Counted from the first letter of the stretch, positions 1-6,599 are shown. The stretch: DNA of 6,891 nt from Chloroflexota bacterium (GCA_016210375.1 JACQUH010000095.1:1-6891); one strand, 5' to 3'. Notes: generated by a model from the letters alone, not told the origin. Numbers and translations are program-made.

Positions 1-119
1 GCGCAGGAGGCGGTGGGGGTGGGGGGGTAGGCACGGGTCTGCCTCTGCGCCGCTTCTTGAAACACGCGTCTCCGTGTGCCAGACTACGGGTTGAACCTCA
101 ACCTTGAAGGAGAATCTTC

Positions 120-1046
120 ATGGCCGATCCTTTCACCATACGCATATTTGTCCCCGACGGCGACCCGGAAGGCCTGCGCCTCATAGACCGCATGAACTGG
201 ACTGGCACCGGCGTCACTTTCCCGCGCACCAAATGGAGCGAGGTCCGCCAGCGCACCGAGTTCCAACGCACAGGTGTCTACATTCTGGTCGGTCCCACCG
301 GCGAAGGCAATGAGCCTGAATTGCCGACCCTCTACATCGGGCAGGCGGACAACGTTCGGAACCGTATCGAGAACCACATGCAGGACAAGGTCTTCTGGGA
401 CAAGGGAATCGTGTTCGTCTCCACCAGCGGCGGACTGAACCGCGCCCACGTGACATGGCTGGAATATGCGCTGGTCAAACGCGCCAGCGAGACCCACCGG
501 TGCCACTTGGACAATGGCAACATCCCACAAGAACCCGCCTTGACCGAGGCCGAGAAGGCCGACACCGGGGGATTTCTGAAGGAGATCCTCCAGATCCTCC
601 CGCTCGTGGGCTTGTTGGCCCTTGAGTTCCCAAAGCCCGTCGCGGTCCCAGCGGCCGCAAGCCCAGCGGCACGGCCCCGGACGCCCTTGGCAACCCTGGA
701 CACCGTGGTCGTGCCTGCTCAGAAGGATGGCTTTGAGCGTGTGTTCCTCGGCGAGGACTGCTGGTACGCTATCCGCATCGGGGGCGGCATGCTGGACAAG
801 ATCAAGTACATCGCCGCCTATCAGACACAGCCCGTCTCCGCCATAACCCACTATGCACCCGTGGCACGCATTGAACCATACGGAGAGGAAGGCAAATACA
901 AGCTGATATTCTCCGAGAAAGCCAAGCCCATTGGCCCTATCCCATTTGGCGACGCTCCCCAAGCCGCCATTCAGAGCCCGCGCTACGCTAGCTTCGCCAA
1001 GTTGCAGACAGCCAAGAAGCTCACGGATCTGTTAGGCAGAGCCTGA
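120..1046 (+). CDS. GIY-YIG nuclease-fold protein with a conserved C-terminal extension
   Basis: A 308-residue protein. The GIY-YIG core is visible as GVYIL (residues 52-56) and LYIGQADNVRNRI (71-83). Arg80 or Arg82 is the likely catalytic arginine, and Glu115 in TWLEYALV sits where the family's metal-binding glutamate is expected. The N-terminal part (about 5-50, beginning TIRIFVPDGDPEGL) and the DNGNIPQ stretch (131-137) resemble an uncharacterised GIY-YIG subgroup known to me from bacterial genomes. A linker rich in Ala and Pro (about 171-200) leads to a second domain (about 203-305) with WYAIRI, IKYIAAYQTQPVSAITHYAPV and a KYKLIF strand. I recognise this as a recurrent domain; a PUA/EVE-like fold is a guess. 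GIY-YIG domains cut or nick DNA in repair, restriction and homing, but nothing here indicates the substrate. The ATG follows GAAGGAG (106-112) at a 7-nt spacing. The gene appears to stand alone: the next + strand gene starts about 500 nt later. Confidence 0.9.
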   Translation: MADPFTIRIFVPDGDPEGLRLIDRMNWTGTGVTFPRTKWSEVRQRTEFQRTGVYILVGPTGEGNEPELPTLYIGQADNVRNRIENHMQDKVFWDKGIVFVSTSGGLNRAHVTWLEYALVKRASETHRCHLDNGNIPQEPALTEAEKADTGGFLKEILQILPLVGLLALEFPKPVAVPAAASPAARPRTPLATLDTVVVPAQKDGFERVFLGEDCWYAIRIGGGMLDKIKYIAAYQTQPVSAITHYAPVARIEPYGEEGKYKLIFSEKAKPIGPIPFGDAPQAAIQSPRYASFAKLQTAKKLTDLLGRA

Positions 1047-1074
1047 AGCGTCGACTACTAGACGGCAAATGCAT

Positions 1075-1113
1075 GGGGCCAAGGACAGGAGGTTGTCCTT
1101 GGTCTCTGGCCCC
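1075..1113 (+). terminator. Stem-loop downstream of the GIY-YIG gene, possible terminator
   Basis: A perfect 9-bp stem, CCAAGGACA (1079-1087) with TGTCCTTGG (1094-1102), has a 6-nt loop and starts 33 nt after the stop codon. GGGG (1075-1078) and CCCC (1110-1113) could add an outer helix across an internal loop. No T-run follows, so intrinsic termination is uncertain; it could instead protect the 3' end of the transcript. Confidence 0.4.
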
Positions 1114-1144
1114 TGAATTGAAAGCCTCTAGTCCACCCCACCTG

Positions 1145-1340
1145 TCATTCAGAGTACAGCATCGCCGCTTTCTCCCGCAGCCGATCCTTGAATTCACCTA
1201 GCTCAACCGGCCCCCCTTGACCTCCACCAGGTCGGCGTCCAGGTCGTTGGTCAGCACTACGTCGTCGTAGTCGTCGGCGAAGGCGGGCTGGACTTCCGTG
1301 AGGCGGAGGAGAAGGTGGGGGTTGGGGCATAAGAGGCAAT
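1145..1340 (-). pseudogene. Frameshifted 3' remnant of a small unidentified gene
   Basis: On the - strand one frame reads PNPHLLLRLTEVQPAFADD and on to LDADLVEVKGG, with almost every codon ending in G or C, then hits a stop at 1198-1200. The adjacent frame continues naturally as GPVELGEFKDRLREKAAMLYSE and ends at a TGA (1147-1145). Adding one G to the six-G run (CCCCCC on the + strand, 1211-1216) would join the halves into one reading of about 60-65 residues, acidic in the middle and charged at the C-terminus. No start codon with a ribosome site is visible, and the 5' side runs directly into the palindrome at 1341-1371, so the gene may also be truncated there. I do not recognise the family. 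The break may be a real mutation or a homopolymer sequencing error. Confidence 0.45.
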
Positions 1341-1371
1341 CGTAGGGGCGAGCCGGCGGCTCGCCCCTACG
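1341..1371. repeat. Perfect palindrome, 14-bp arms with GGC centre
   Basis: CGTAGGGGCGAGCC (1341-1354) is exactly complementary to 1358-1371, around a GGC centre. No T-run adjoins on either strand, so it looks like a dispersed intergenic palindromic repeat (REP/MITE-like) rather than a terminator. GTAGGGGCGA-type palindromes of this kind occur in many copies in some environmental bacterial genomes. It abuts the 5' side of the broken gene at 1145-1340. Confidence 0.75.
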
Positions 1372-1545
1372 GCCCCTGGGGGTCCACCATCCCGTCCGCT
1401 GGCCTTCCCACGTCGGGCGGCAGCGGGCGGCCCTCGTCCAAGGAAGGTGCAGTACCTCCTGGGCATTCCACGGGTGCGCCGTCCGTTGTAACATGGTACA
1501 GGCAAGCAAGAAGCGCGCCTTCTTGGAGTGGAGATACAGCAGCAG

Positions 1546-2805
1546 ATGTCTGCGATACCCGCCGTCAGAAAACGCGTCCAGATGTTTGAAGCCCTGAGGT
1601 ACAGGGAGTACCGGCTCTTCTGGATTGGCTCCCTGTGCTCTGTCCTGGGCTTCCAGATGCTTATCCTCACCCAGGGCTGGCTGGTTTACCAGCTCACCGG
1701 ATCCAAGCTACAGCTTGGCCTGGTGGGACTGGCCTCCGCGGTGCCCTCAATCCTCCTCAACCTCTTCGGGGGAGTCATAGCAGACAAGGTGGACCAGCGC
1801 AAGCTGATTATCGCTACGCAGCTTTCGGGTGCGCTGGTGGTAGGCGCCCTGTCCATCCTCACCTTCCTGAACATGGTACAGGCCTGGCACGTCATGGTGG
1901 GCGCTTTCCTCATCGGCGGCATCGCAGCCTTTGACATGCCTTCTCGCCAGGCCATCTTCCCGTACCTGATAGAGCGACGCTCCATGATGAACGCTGTAGC
2001 CCTCAACTCCATGATCTGGCAGGGCACGCGTGTTGTTGGCCCGGCCCTTGGGGGCGTGATCCTGGCGTACCTTGGGGCGGGCTACACGTTCCTCCTGGCT
2101 GCCATCGGCATGTTGGTCTTCGTCTCCTTTCTGGTCATGCTGCACATGCCGGCAGTCATCCGCGCCCGTTCCTCTAACGTCCTGGGCGACATGGCCCAGG
2201 GCCTGGCTTATATCCGCGACAACCATATCTTCGCCTTCCTTCTGGGGATGACCTTCTTTAACAGCTTCTTCGGTTTCTCGTACATCCAGCTTATGCCCGT
2301 CTTCCAGAGAGATATTCTCCTGGTGGACGAAAGGGGGTTGGGCCTTCTCTTCGCCTTGGGGGGCGTTGGCGCCATGTTGGGGACCACGGTCGTGGCCTCG
2401 GTAGGCAGGAGCCTCCCCAAGGGCGCTTTGATCATCGGTGGAGGCGCGGTCTTTGGGATCAGCCTGGTGCTCTTTGCCTACTCCCATCTGTTCTCCCTGT
2501 CCTTGGCCCTGGTGCTCCTGGCTGGCCTCAGTAGCGCCGCCTACATGATCGCTGTGCAGAGCACCCTGCAACTGCTGGTGCCGGACCAGTTCCGAGGCCG
2601 GGTCATGGGCTTCTGGGGCATGACCTATAACCTCATGCCCCTGGGTGGCTTCCAGGCGGGTCTGGTGGCAAACTTCCTGGGCGCTCCCTTCGCCGTAGCC
2701 CTGGGCGGCGCGCTGGTCATCGTCTTCGCAGTCGTGGGGGCGGCCCGCAACGCCCAGGTGCGTCGCCTGGGACCGCAGGCAAGGGATAGGGGGAAGACTA
2801 TTTGA
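1546..2805 (+). CDS. Major facilitator superfamily exporter (MFS_3 / EntS-like)
   Basis: An integral inner-membrane transporter of about 419 residues (425 from the GTG at 1528) with some 12 hydrophobic helices, the size usual for the family. Numbering from the GTG, the opening ALRYREYRLFWIGSL is typical of the MFS_3 group. Loop 2-3 carries the family motif A as GGVIADKVDQRK (81-92), FDMPSRQAI lies at 135-143, and PDQFRGRVMG (352-361) is the matching motif in the second half. Such proteins usually export small molecules, siderophores or drugs by proton antiport; no substrate can be assigned here. Start choice is uncertain. ATG 1546 has GGAG at 1530-1533 but a long 12-nt gap, GTG 1528 has only a weak AAGAAG upstream, and ATG 1582 starts nearest the conserved region but lacks a ribosome site. 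No operon partner; a palindrome begins 10 nt after the stop. Confidence 0.9.
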   Translation: MSAIPAVRKRVQMFEALRYREYRLFWIGSLCSVLGFQMLILTQGWLVYQLTGSKLQLGLVGLASAVPSILLNLFGGVIADKVDQRKLIIATQLSGALVVGALSILTFLNMVQAWHVMVGAFLIGGIAAFDMPSRQAIFPYLIERRSMMNAVALNSMIWQGTRVVGPALGGVILAYLGAGYTFLLAAIGMLVFVSFLVMLHMPAVIRARSSNVLGDMAQGLAYIRDNHIFAFLLGMTFFNSFFGFSYIQLMPVFQRDILLVDERGLGLLFALGGVGAMLGTTVVASVGRSLPKGALIIGGGAVFGISLVLFAYSHLFSLSLALVLLAGLSSAAYMIAVQSTLQLLVPDQFRGRVMGFWGMTYNLMPLGGFQAGLVANFLGAPFAVALGGALVIVFAVVGAARNAQVRRLGPQARDRGKTI

Positions 2806-2815
2806 GGGAGGGATG

Positions 2816-2844
2816 GGTGTGATGCGGCAGAGCCGCATCACACC
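2816..2844. repeat. Perfect inverted repeat (13-bp stem) after the MFS gene
   Basis: GGTGTGATGCGGC (2816-2828) pairs perfectly with 2832-2844 around an AGA loop. It begins 10 nt after the MFS stop codon, a position suited to a transcription terminator, but what follows (CGATTCAAATGG) has no T-run. The apex GGC-AGA-GCC matches the GGC-NNN-GCC apex of the palindromes at 2897-2939 and 4937-4979, which suggests a shared family of intergenic palindromes. Confidence 0.7.
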
Positions 2845-2861
2845 GATTCAAATGGAGCTTC

Positions 2862-2880
2862 TCCCCCTTCTCCAGGGGGA
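2862..2880. repeat. C-rich 7-bp hairpin
   Basis: TCCCCCT (2862-2868) pairs with AGGGGGA (2874-2880) around TCTCC. It lies 16 nt before the palindrome at 2897-2939. A longer C/G hairpin occupies the same position before the second palindrome (4901-4927), so the two may be parts of one composite element. Confidence 0.45.
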
Positions 2881-2896
2881 AAGGGGAAACAGTACC

Positions 2897-2939
2897 TGAG
2901 AGTATCTGGGCAAGGCGAAGCCATGCCCAGATACTCTCA
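2897..2939. repeat. 43-nt palindromic element, copy A
   Basis: A perfect 16-bp stem (2897-2912 with 2924-2939), an A-A mismatch, then a 3-bp GGC/GCC apex with a GAA loop. Its outer arms contain GAGTATCTG and CAGATACTC, identical to copy B at 4937-4979, and both copies are exactly 43 nt. It lies immediately upstream of the likely promoter of the desulfurase operon. Confidence 0.8.
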
Positions 2940-2950
2940 ATAATCCCCCA

Positions 2951-2980
2951 TTACCCCAACCTCGCTCGGGGTGCTACAAT
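2951..2980 (+). promoter_or_regulatory. Candidate sigma-70-type promoter for the desulfurase operon
   Basis: TG-C-TACAAT (2972-2980) is a good extended -10 element. TTACCC (2951-2956) is a weak -35 at an 18-nt spacing. Transcription would start near 2987, about 45 nt before the desulfurase ATG. The assignment rests on consensus similarity only. Confidence 0.5.
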
Positions 2981-3031
2981 TAAGCCATTCCCAGGGGGGA
3001 CCTACGCCTCGTCGCCCCTCAGGAGCGTCCC

Positions 3032-4228
3032 ATGGATAGACCTCGCAAGCTCATCTACCTGGACAACGCCGCCACCACCAGCGTCCGGCCCGAGGTGCTG
3101 GAGGCCATGCTCCCCTACTTTTCGGAGAGCTACGGCAACCCCTCCAGCCTCTACACGCTGGCTCAGGAGTCCCGCAAAGCGGTGGACGAGTCTCGCGAGA
3201 AGGTGGCCAGGGTCCTGGGGTGCCGCAGCAGCGAGGTCATCTTCACCAGCGGCGGCACCGAATCGGACAACACGGCCATCCGAGGGGCGGCCATGGCCCT
3301 GGCGCCCACGGGCAACCACATCATCACCACAGCTATTGAGCACCATGCCGTCCTGCACGCCTGTCATTTCCTGGAGACCCTGGGGTACCAGATCACGTAC
3401 CTTCCTGTAGACCAGGATGGCCTGGTGGACCTCAAGGAACTGGAGGAGGCCATCACTGACCGCACCACTGTGGTGAGCATGATGCTGGCGAACAACGAGA
3501 TTGGCTCCATTCTGCCCGTGGCCGAGGCCTCCCGTTTGGTCAAGGCCCAGGCACGGAAGATGGGGCGGACCATTGTGTTCCACACCGATGCCGTGCAGGG
3601 AGCAGGTTACCTTGACCTGAACGTAAGAAACCTGGGCGAGGACATGCTCAGCCTCTCCTCCCACAAGTTCCATGGCCCCAAGGGCAGCGGCGTGCTGTTC
3701 GTGCGGCGCGGCACTCCTTTCACACCCCAGCAAGTCGGAGGCGGCCAGGAACGCCAGCACCGCGCGGGGACCGAGAATGTTCCCGGCATCGTGGGCACTG
3801 CCCTGGCGCTGGAGCTAGCGGAGGGCGAGCGGGCGTGGCTGTGCCAGCACACCCAGGCCCTTCGGGACCGACTTATCCACGGCATACAGGAGCGAGTGGA
3901 AAGGACCTACCTCAATGGCCATCCTTCCTGGCGGCTGCCCAACAACGTCAACTTCTGCTTTGAGTCCGTGGAGGGCGAGCCGGTCCTCATTGGGCTGGAC
4001 TTCGCCGGGGTGGCGGCCTCCAGCGGCAGCGCCTGCACCGCCGCTTCCCTGGAGCCTTCCCACGTCCTGGTGGCCATAGGCCGCACAGCGGAGCTAGCCC
4101 AGTCCAGCCTGCGTCTCACTCTGGGGCGTGACTCCGCCGGGGAGGACATAGACTACGTACTGGATGTGCTGCCGGGCCTCGTGAGCATGCTGCGGGGGTT
4201 GCCATCCCTGAGCAGGTCTTCAGTATGA
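3032..4228 (+). CDS. Cysteine desulfurase, class V aminotransferase fold (NifS/IscS family)
   Basis: A 398-residue PLP enzyme that takes sulfur from L-cysteine as an enzyme-bound persulfide, leaving alanine, and passes it on to Fe-S cluster or thio-cofactor synthesis in the cytosol. Key residues are present: LIYLDNAATT at the N-terminus, the PLP-phosphate loop TSGGTESDN (72-80), His104 expected to stack on PLP, Asn155, Asp186 and Gln189 around the cofactor, Lys212 in SSHKFHGPKG as the Schiff-base lysine, RAGTENV (244-250), and the persulfide cysteine Cys335 in SSGSACTA. The active-site loop and full length fit the group I (NifS/IscS) type rather than SufS. The ATG follows AGGAG (3021-3025) at 6 nt. 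No iscU, iscR or thiI neighbour is in the window, so the sulfur acceptor is unknown and I give no gene symbol. The stop overlaps the start of the next gene. Confidence 0.95.
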   Translation: MDRPRKLIYLDNAATTSVRPEVLEAMLPYFSESYGNPSSLYTLAQESRKAVDESREKVARVLGCRSSEVIFTSGGTESDNTAIRGAAMALAPTGNHIITTAIEHHAVLHACHFLETLGYQITYLPVDQDGLVDLKELEEAITDRTTVVSMMLANNEIGSILPVAEASRLVKAQARKMGRTIVFHTDAVQGAGYLDLNVRNLGEDMLSLSSHKFHGPKGSGVLFVRRGTPFTPQQVGGGQERQHRAGTENVPGIVGTALALELAEGERAWLCQHTQALRDRLIHGIQERVERTYLNGHPSWRLPNNVNFCFESVEGEPVLIGLDFAGVAASSGSACTAASLEPSHVLVAIGRTAELAQSSLRLTLGRDSAGEDIDYVLDVLPGLVSMLRGLPSLSRSSV

Positions 4229-4818
4229 GCGGTCCCCTCACTCCCAGACCCGCGCTATTGCTGCGCCTCCTCCCGCTGCTGGCAGCCCTCGCCCTGCTGC
4301 TCCTGGCTGTTGGGGGGTGCGGCTCCGCCGGCGCCGCCACGGAATGGACCTTCGGCGACTCCCTGGTCATCCGAGTCAAAGAGACGCGCTCTGTCAACGA
4401 GGCGCGCTACTCCATGGGGGACAAGCACTACCTAATCAGGCCGAGCGATGAGGACCATGCTCTTCTAGCCACCCATCTAGAGGTGTTTAACCGCCAGGCT
4501 AACCTGGTGTACCTCACCATCCACAAAGGCTCCCTGAGCCTCAGGGACGACAAGTCCACTGAGTACCGGCCGGTGGACCCTTTCCAGGACGCGACGGAGG
4601 TAGATGCGGCCGGCCCGGGGGAAAACACTCTTGTCCCCTTCGTGTGGGCCGATGGGTCGGCGGTGGCCCCCACCATTGCCATGCCCTCCAAGTGCGGCCA
4701 GAACAACGAGAACTGCCAGCTCGTGGGCTGGGTGCTTTTTGATGTGCCCAAAAACATCAAGCTTTCGCATCTCGTTTGGGAAGCCGCCGACACCGTGTAC
4801 CTGTACTTCGCCCGGTGA
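4225..4818 (+). CDS. Predicted lipoprotein with a DUF4352-like domain
   Basis: A 197-residue protein that starts inside the desulfurase stop codon (ATGA overlap), implying translational coupling. The N-terminus has Arg residues, a Leu-rich membrane segment (about 10-29) and a lipobox-like VGGC, so lipidation at Cys32 and anchoring on the outer face of the membrane are likely. The mature part is beta-rich. HLEVFNRQANLVYLTIHKGS (84-103), a SLRDDKSTEYRP strand and a closing GWVLFDVPKNIKLSHLVWE (168-186) follow the pattern of DUF4352-type immunoglobulin-like domains, in which a loosely conserved strand order ends with an F-x-V-P-K-type strand. Cys157 and Cys164 could form a disulfide. No enzymatic motif is seen. 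A function tied to cysteine desulfurization is not apparent; the pairing may simply reflect shared transcription. The ribosome site is weak, which also suggests coupling. Confidence 0.8.
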   Translation: MSGPLTPRPALLLRLLPLLAALALLLLAVGGCGSAGAATEWTFGDSLVIRVKETRSVNEARYSMGDKHYLIRPSDEDHALLATHLEVFNRQANLVYLTIHKGSLSLRDDKSTEYRPVDPFQDATEVDAAGPGENTLVPFVWADGSAVAPTIAMPSKCGQNNENCQLVGWVLFDVPKNIKLSHLVWEAADTVYLYFAR

Positions 4819-4900
4819 TGAGGAAGCTCCAATCCCGCACCCCAGCCTGATGGTCATAAACAGAATAGTTTGACGCCTGTTCCGACCTCTCCCCCTGTAG

Positions 4901-4934
4901 TCCCCCTCTCCGCAACGGAGAGGGGGATGTTTTT
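4901..4934 (+). terminator. Intrinsic (rho-independent) terminator of the desulfurase-lipoprotein operon
   Basis: TCCCCCTCTCCG (4901-4912) pairs perfectly with 4916-4927 around CAA, giving a 12-bp GC-rich stem. TGTTTTT follows (five T at 4930-4934). It lies 83 nt past the lipoprotein stop. This is the only stem in the window with a clear T-run on its 3' side. Confidence 0.75.
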
Positions 4935-4936
4935 GT

Positions 4937-4979
4937 CGTGAGTATCTGAACACGGCTTTGCCGTGTTCAGATACTCACG
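4937..4979. repeat. 43-nt palindromic element, copy B
   Basis: A perfect 20-bp stem (4937-4956 with 4960-4979) around TTT. The outer arms share GAGTATCTG/CAGATACTC with copy A at 2897-2939. The inner stem and loop differ, but each stem change on one side is matched on the other. It begins 3 nt after the T-run of the terminator. Confidence 0.85.
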
Positions 4980-5539
4980 TTTACAACCTCCCCCTTCCCC
5001 CTTCAAGAGGCGGCGCCATAAAGTCTACCAGAATGGCTTTGTGATGGCGCATTCCATGGAGCTTTGTCAGTTGCGGCAGCCCGGTGAAGCGGCTCAAGGG
5101 GAAGGATGCCAAGGGGACGCTTCGCTTCGTCGGCGAAAAGCCAAAGCGCCTGCGGTTCGCCGGCACTTCCCCTGCCGCTTGCCCAGCCCCATGCGGCCTG
5201 AACAATATCGCTAAGGCCCTTCATCTCCAAGTTATGGTGCATCGGCATCAACGCTCACGAGGAATAACCCCGTATGTTCCTTGCCTGGGCAACTACTACG
5301 GTGCTTGTTCTGGTACAGATGCACTATTCCATCGGAATTGGTACGAGAAGTTACGTATCTTGACAACGACAGCGATGGTATCTATTGCCATATCTTGATT
5401 CCAGTCCTACAAGGAACTACGGCTTTGACCCATTCGCTCGCTGGCCTGTGGCCCGAACCTCGCGAAGGCAGCCGCAGGACTCAAGCGCCCCTCTGCTTCG
5501 GAACTTCCGAAGCGCAATCCCCATCTCCTGGTCTCCTTC
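4980..5539. other. Stretch without a convincing gene
   Basis: Short open frames exist on both strands (for example 5084-5398 on the +, 4981-5205 on the -), but none has a ribosome site, family motif or consistent third-position bias, so I call none. 5221-5400 is AT-richer (83 of 180 bases G or C) than the flanking genes. A 9-bp inverted repeat centred on 5504 (GCTTCGGAA, C, TTCCGAAGC) lies near the right end. The + frame of the degenerate gene that follows is already open from 5429, so its decayed 5' part may extend into this stretch. Confidence 0.5.
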
Positions 5540-6354
5540 ATGCTAAGGGGTTCCCACCCTCACGCGCTCCCGGCAACCTGGGCGCGTGGCCTTGTGCGCA
5601 CTGTAAGCCCCAGGCAACCCCTGGCCAAATTCAACGTCGGGGACTCAGGGAACCGGTACTTGACCGCCAACCTGGACAACCAGGGGACGGCTCTGTCCAC
5701 GGTCAATGCCCTGGTGGACATCCTTGTCTCCTTTGACACGACCTCCGCCGGACAGGCGTTGCCCAGGAGCATCAATGCGGGGCAAACCATCCAGGCGCTC
5801 CTGGTGATTGATGCTACCCAGGCCATCAACACCCAGGCCGATGTGCAAGGCATACTGTCCAGCACGGCAACGCCGTCGTAGGACACGACCCAGTTCACCA
5901 TCTTCGTGACGCCTGCGGGAGCGCCGCCTCAGCCAGACCTGAAGGTGAACATCGGCGGCGACTTCACACCCATCAACCCCGACCCTGGCACGTCTGTCGT
6001 CCTTGGGGCGACGGTGAGCAACCTGGGTACGGCGGCCTCCGATGCGACGGTGGTGAGCTTCCAGGTCTTTGACCTGGCCGCGGCGGCAACGTGGAGTTGG
6101 GCCAGGGTACCAGGATGATCATCAAAGCCGGGGGTGGCGCCGAGAACGTGCTCTGGAAGGTCCAGGAGAATCGCGTTGACGTGAAGAAGGACGCCTTGTT
6201 CTTTGGCACATACCTTGCCCCCAGCGCGGTTATTGACCTGTATCAGGGGGAGATCCTCGTGGGGGCGCTCTATGGGCAGCAGGTAAATATCAAGGAGCGG
6301 GCCATGGGCACCGGCAAGACGGCGGTTGGACTGCTGTTGCTTCTGCTGACCTAG
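5540..6354 (+). pseudogene. Degenerate secreted surface protein: CARDB-like repeats and an ice-binding/choice-of-anchor-like domain
   Basis: Coding-like sequence is convincing from about 5615. The first part (FNVGDSGNRYLTANLDNQGTA onward) looks like a beta-sandwich repeat. An in-frame TAG at 5879-5881 interrupts it, and the same frame resumes with DTTQFTIFVTPAG. A clearer CARDB-type unit follows, with PDLKVNIGGDFTPINPDPG, then VVLGATVSNLGTAASDATVV. At about 6076 the frame is lost; restoring one base gives FDLGRGGNVELGQGTRM and continues to a TAG at 6352-6354. This last part (ENVLWKV, FFGTYLAP, ALYGQQVNI) resembles the beta-helical repeats of ice-binding (DUF3494) and choice-of-anchor A domains. 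CARDB domains are adhesion-related extracellular modules. No signal peptide or start with a ribosome site can be seen, so the 5' end is probably lost. The tail ends in a hydrophobic VGLLLLLLT. Family assignment of the second domain is tentative. Confidence 0.6.
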
Positions 6355-6599
6355 GGCACAGGGGCCCTATCCCAGCATGGCAAGGGGAGAAGCGAGGTGG
6401 CGCGGAGGTCTTTCACCGGACGTCCGCCGCCTCGCGCTGGTCTCTGTTTCTCATGGGCGTCAGCAAAGCAAGAAGGAGGTCCGAGGGAAACAGGGCCGAC
6501 GGCGAGGGCGAGCGGACGTCTGGGGACAGGGTATCCAGCTTGGGCGACTGCTGCCCTGGCCTCTTGGCTATAGAGGTACGACGGGAGGAGGTGGAGGAG

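Noticed and set aside
84..962. Open frame of 292 codons on the - strand opposite the GIY-YIG gene
   Set aside because: It is antisense to a gene with clear motifs, has no recognisable domain, and long antisense frames are common opposite GC-rich genes.
120..1046. Reading the GIY-YIG gene as part of a restriction or defence island
   Set aside because: No methyltransferase, helicase, recombinase or other defence gene lies nearby in the window.
1490..1883. A 14-nt direct repeat AACATGGTACAGGC at 1490-1503 and 1870-1883
   Set aside because: An identical 14-mer pair in a window this size is only mildly unlikely by chance, and no flanking similarity extends it.
1747..2841. Open frame of 364 codons on the - strand opposite the MFS gene
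   Set aside because: The product is rich in His, Gln, Glu and Asp as expected from reading transmembrane codons backwards; the + strand has conserved MFS motifs.
5360..5388. TTGACA (5360-5365) with TATTGC 17 nt downstream as a promoter
   Set aside because: The -35 is perfect but the -10 is poor, and there is no intact gene downstream.
5879..5881. Possible recoding of TAG as a sense codon
   Set aside because: All four intact genes end in TGA, which is suggestive, but the same reading frame also suffers a frameshift and its downstream end is itself a TAG. Pseudogenisation is simpler.
6303..6354. GTGKTA, resembling a P-loop, at the end of the degenerate gene
   Set aside because: It is six residues long at the C-terminus, with no nucleotide-binding fold around it.
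6352..6369. 6-bp stem TAGGGC/GCCCTA at the end of the degenerate gene as a terminator
   Set aside because: Short stem with no T-run; likely chance.
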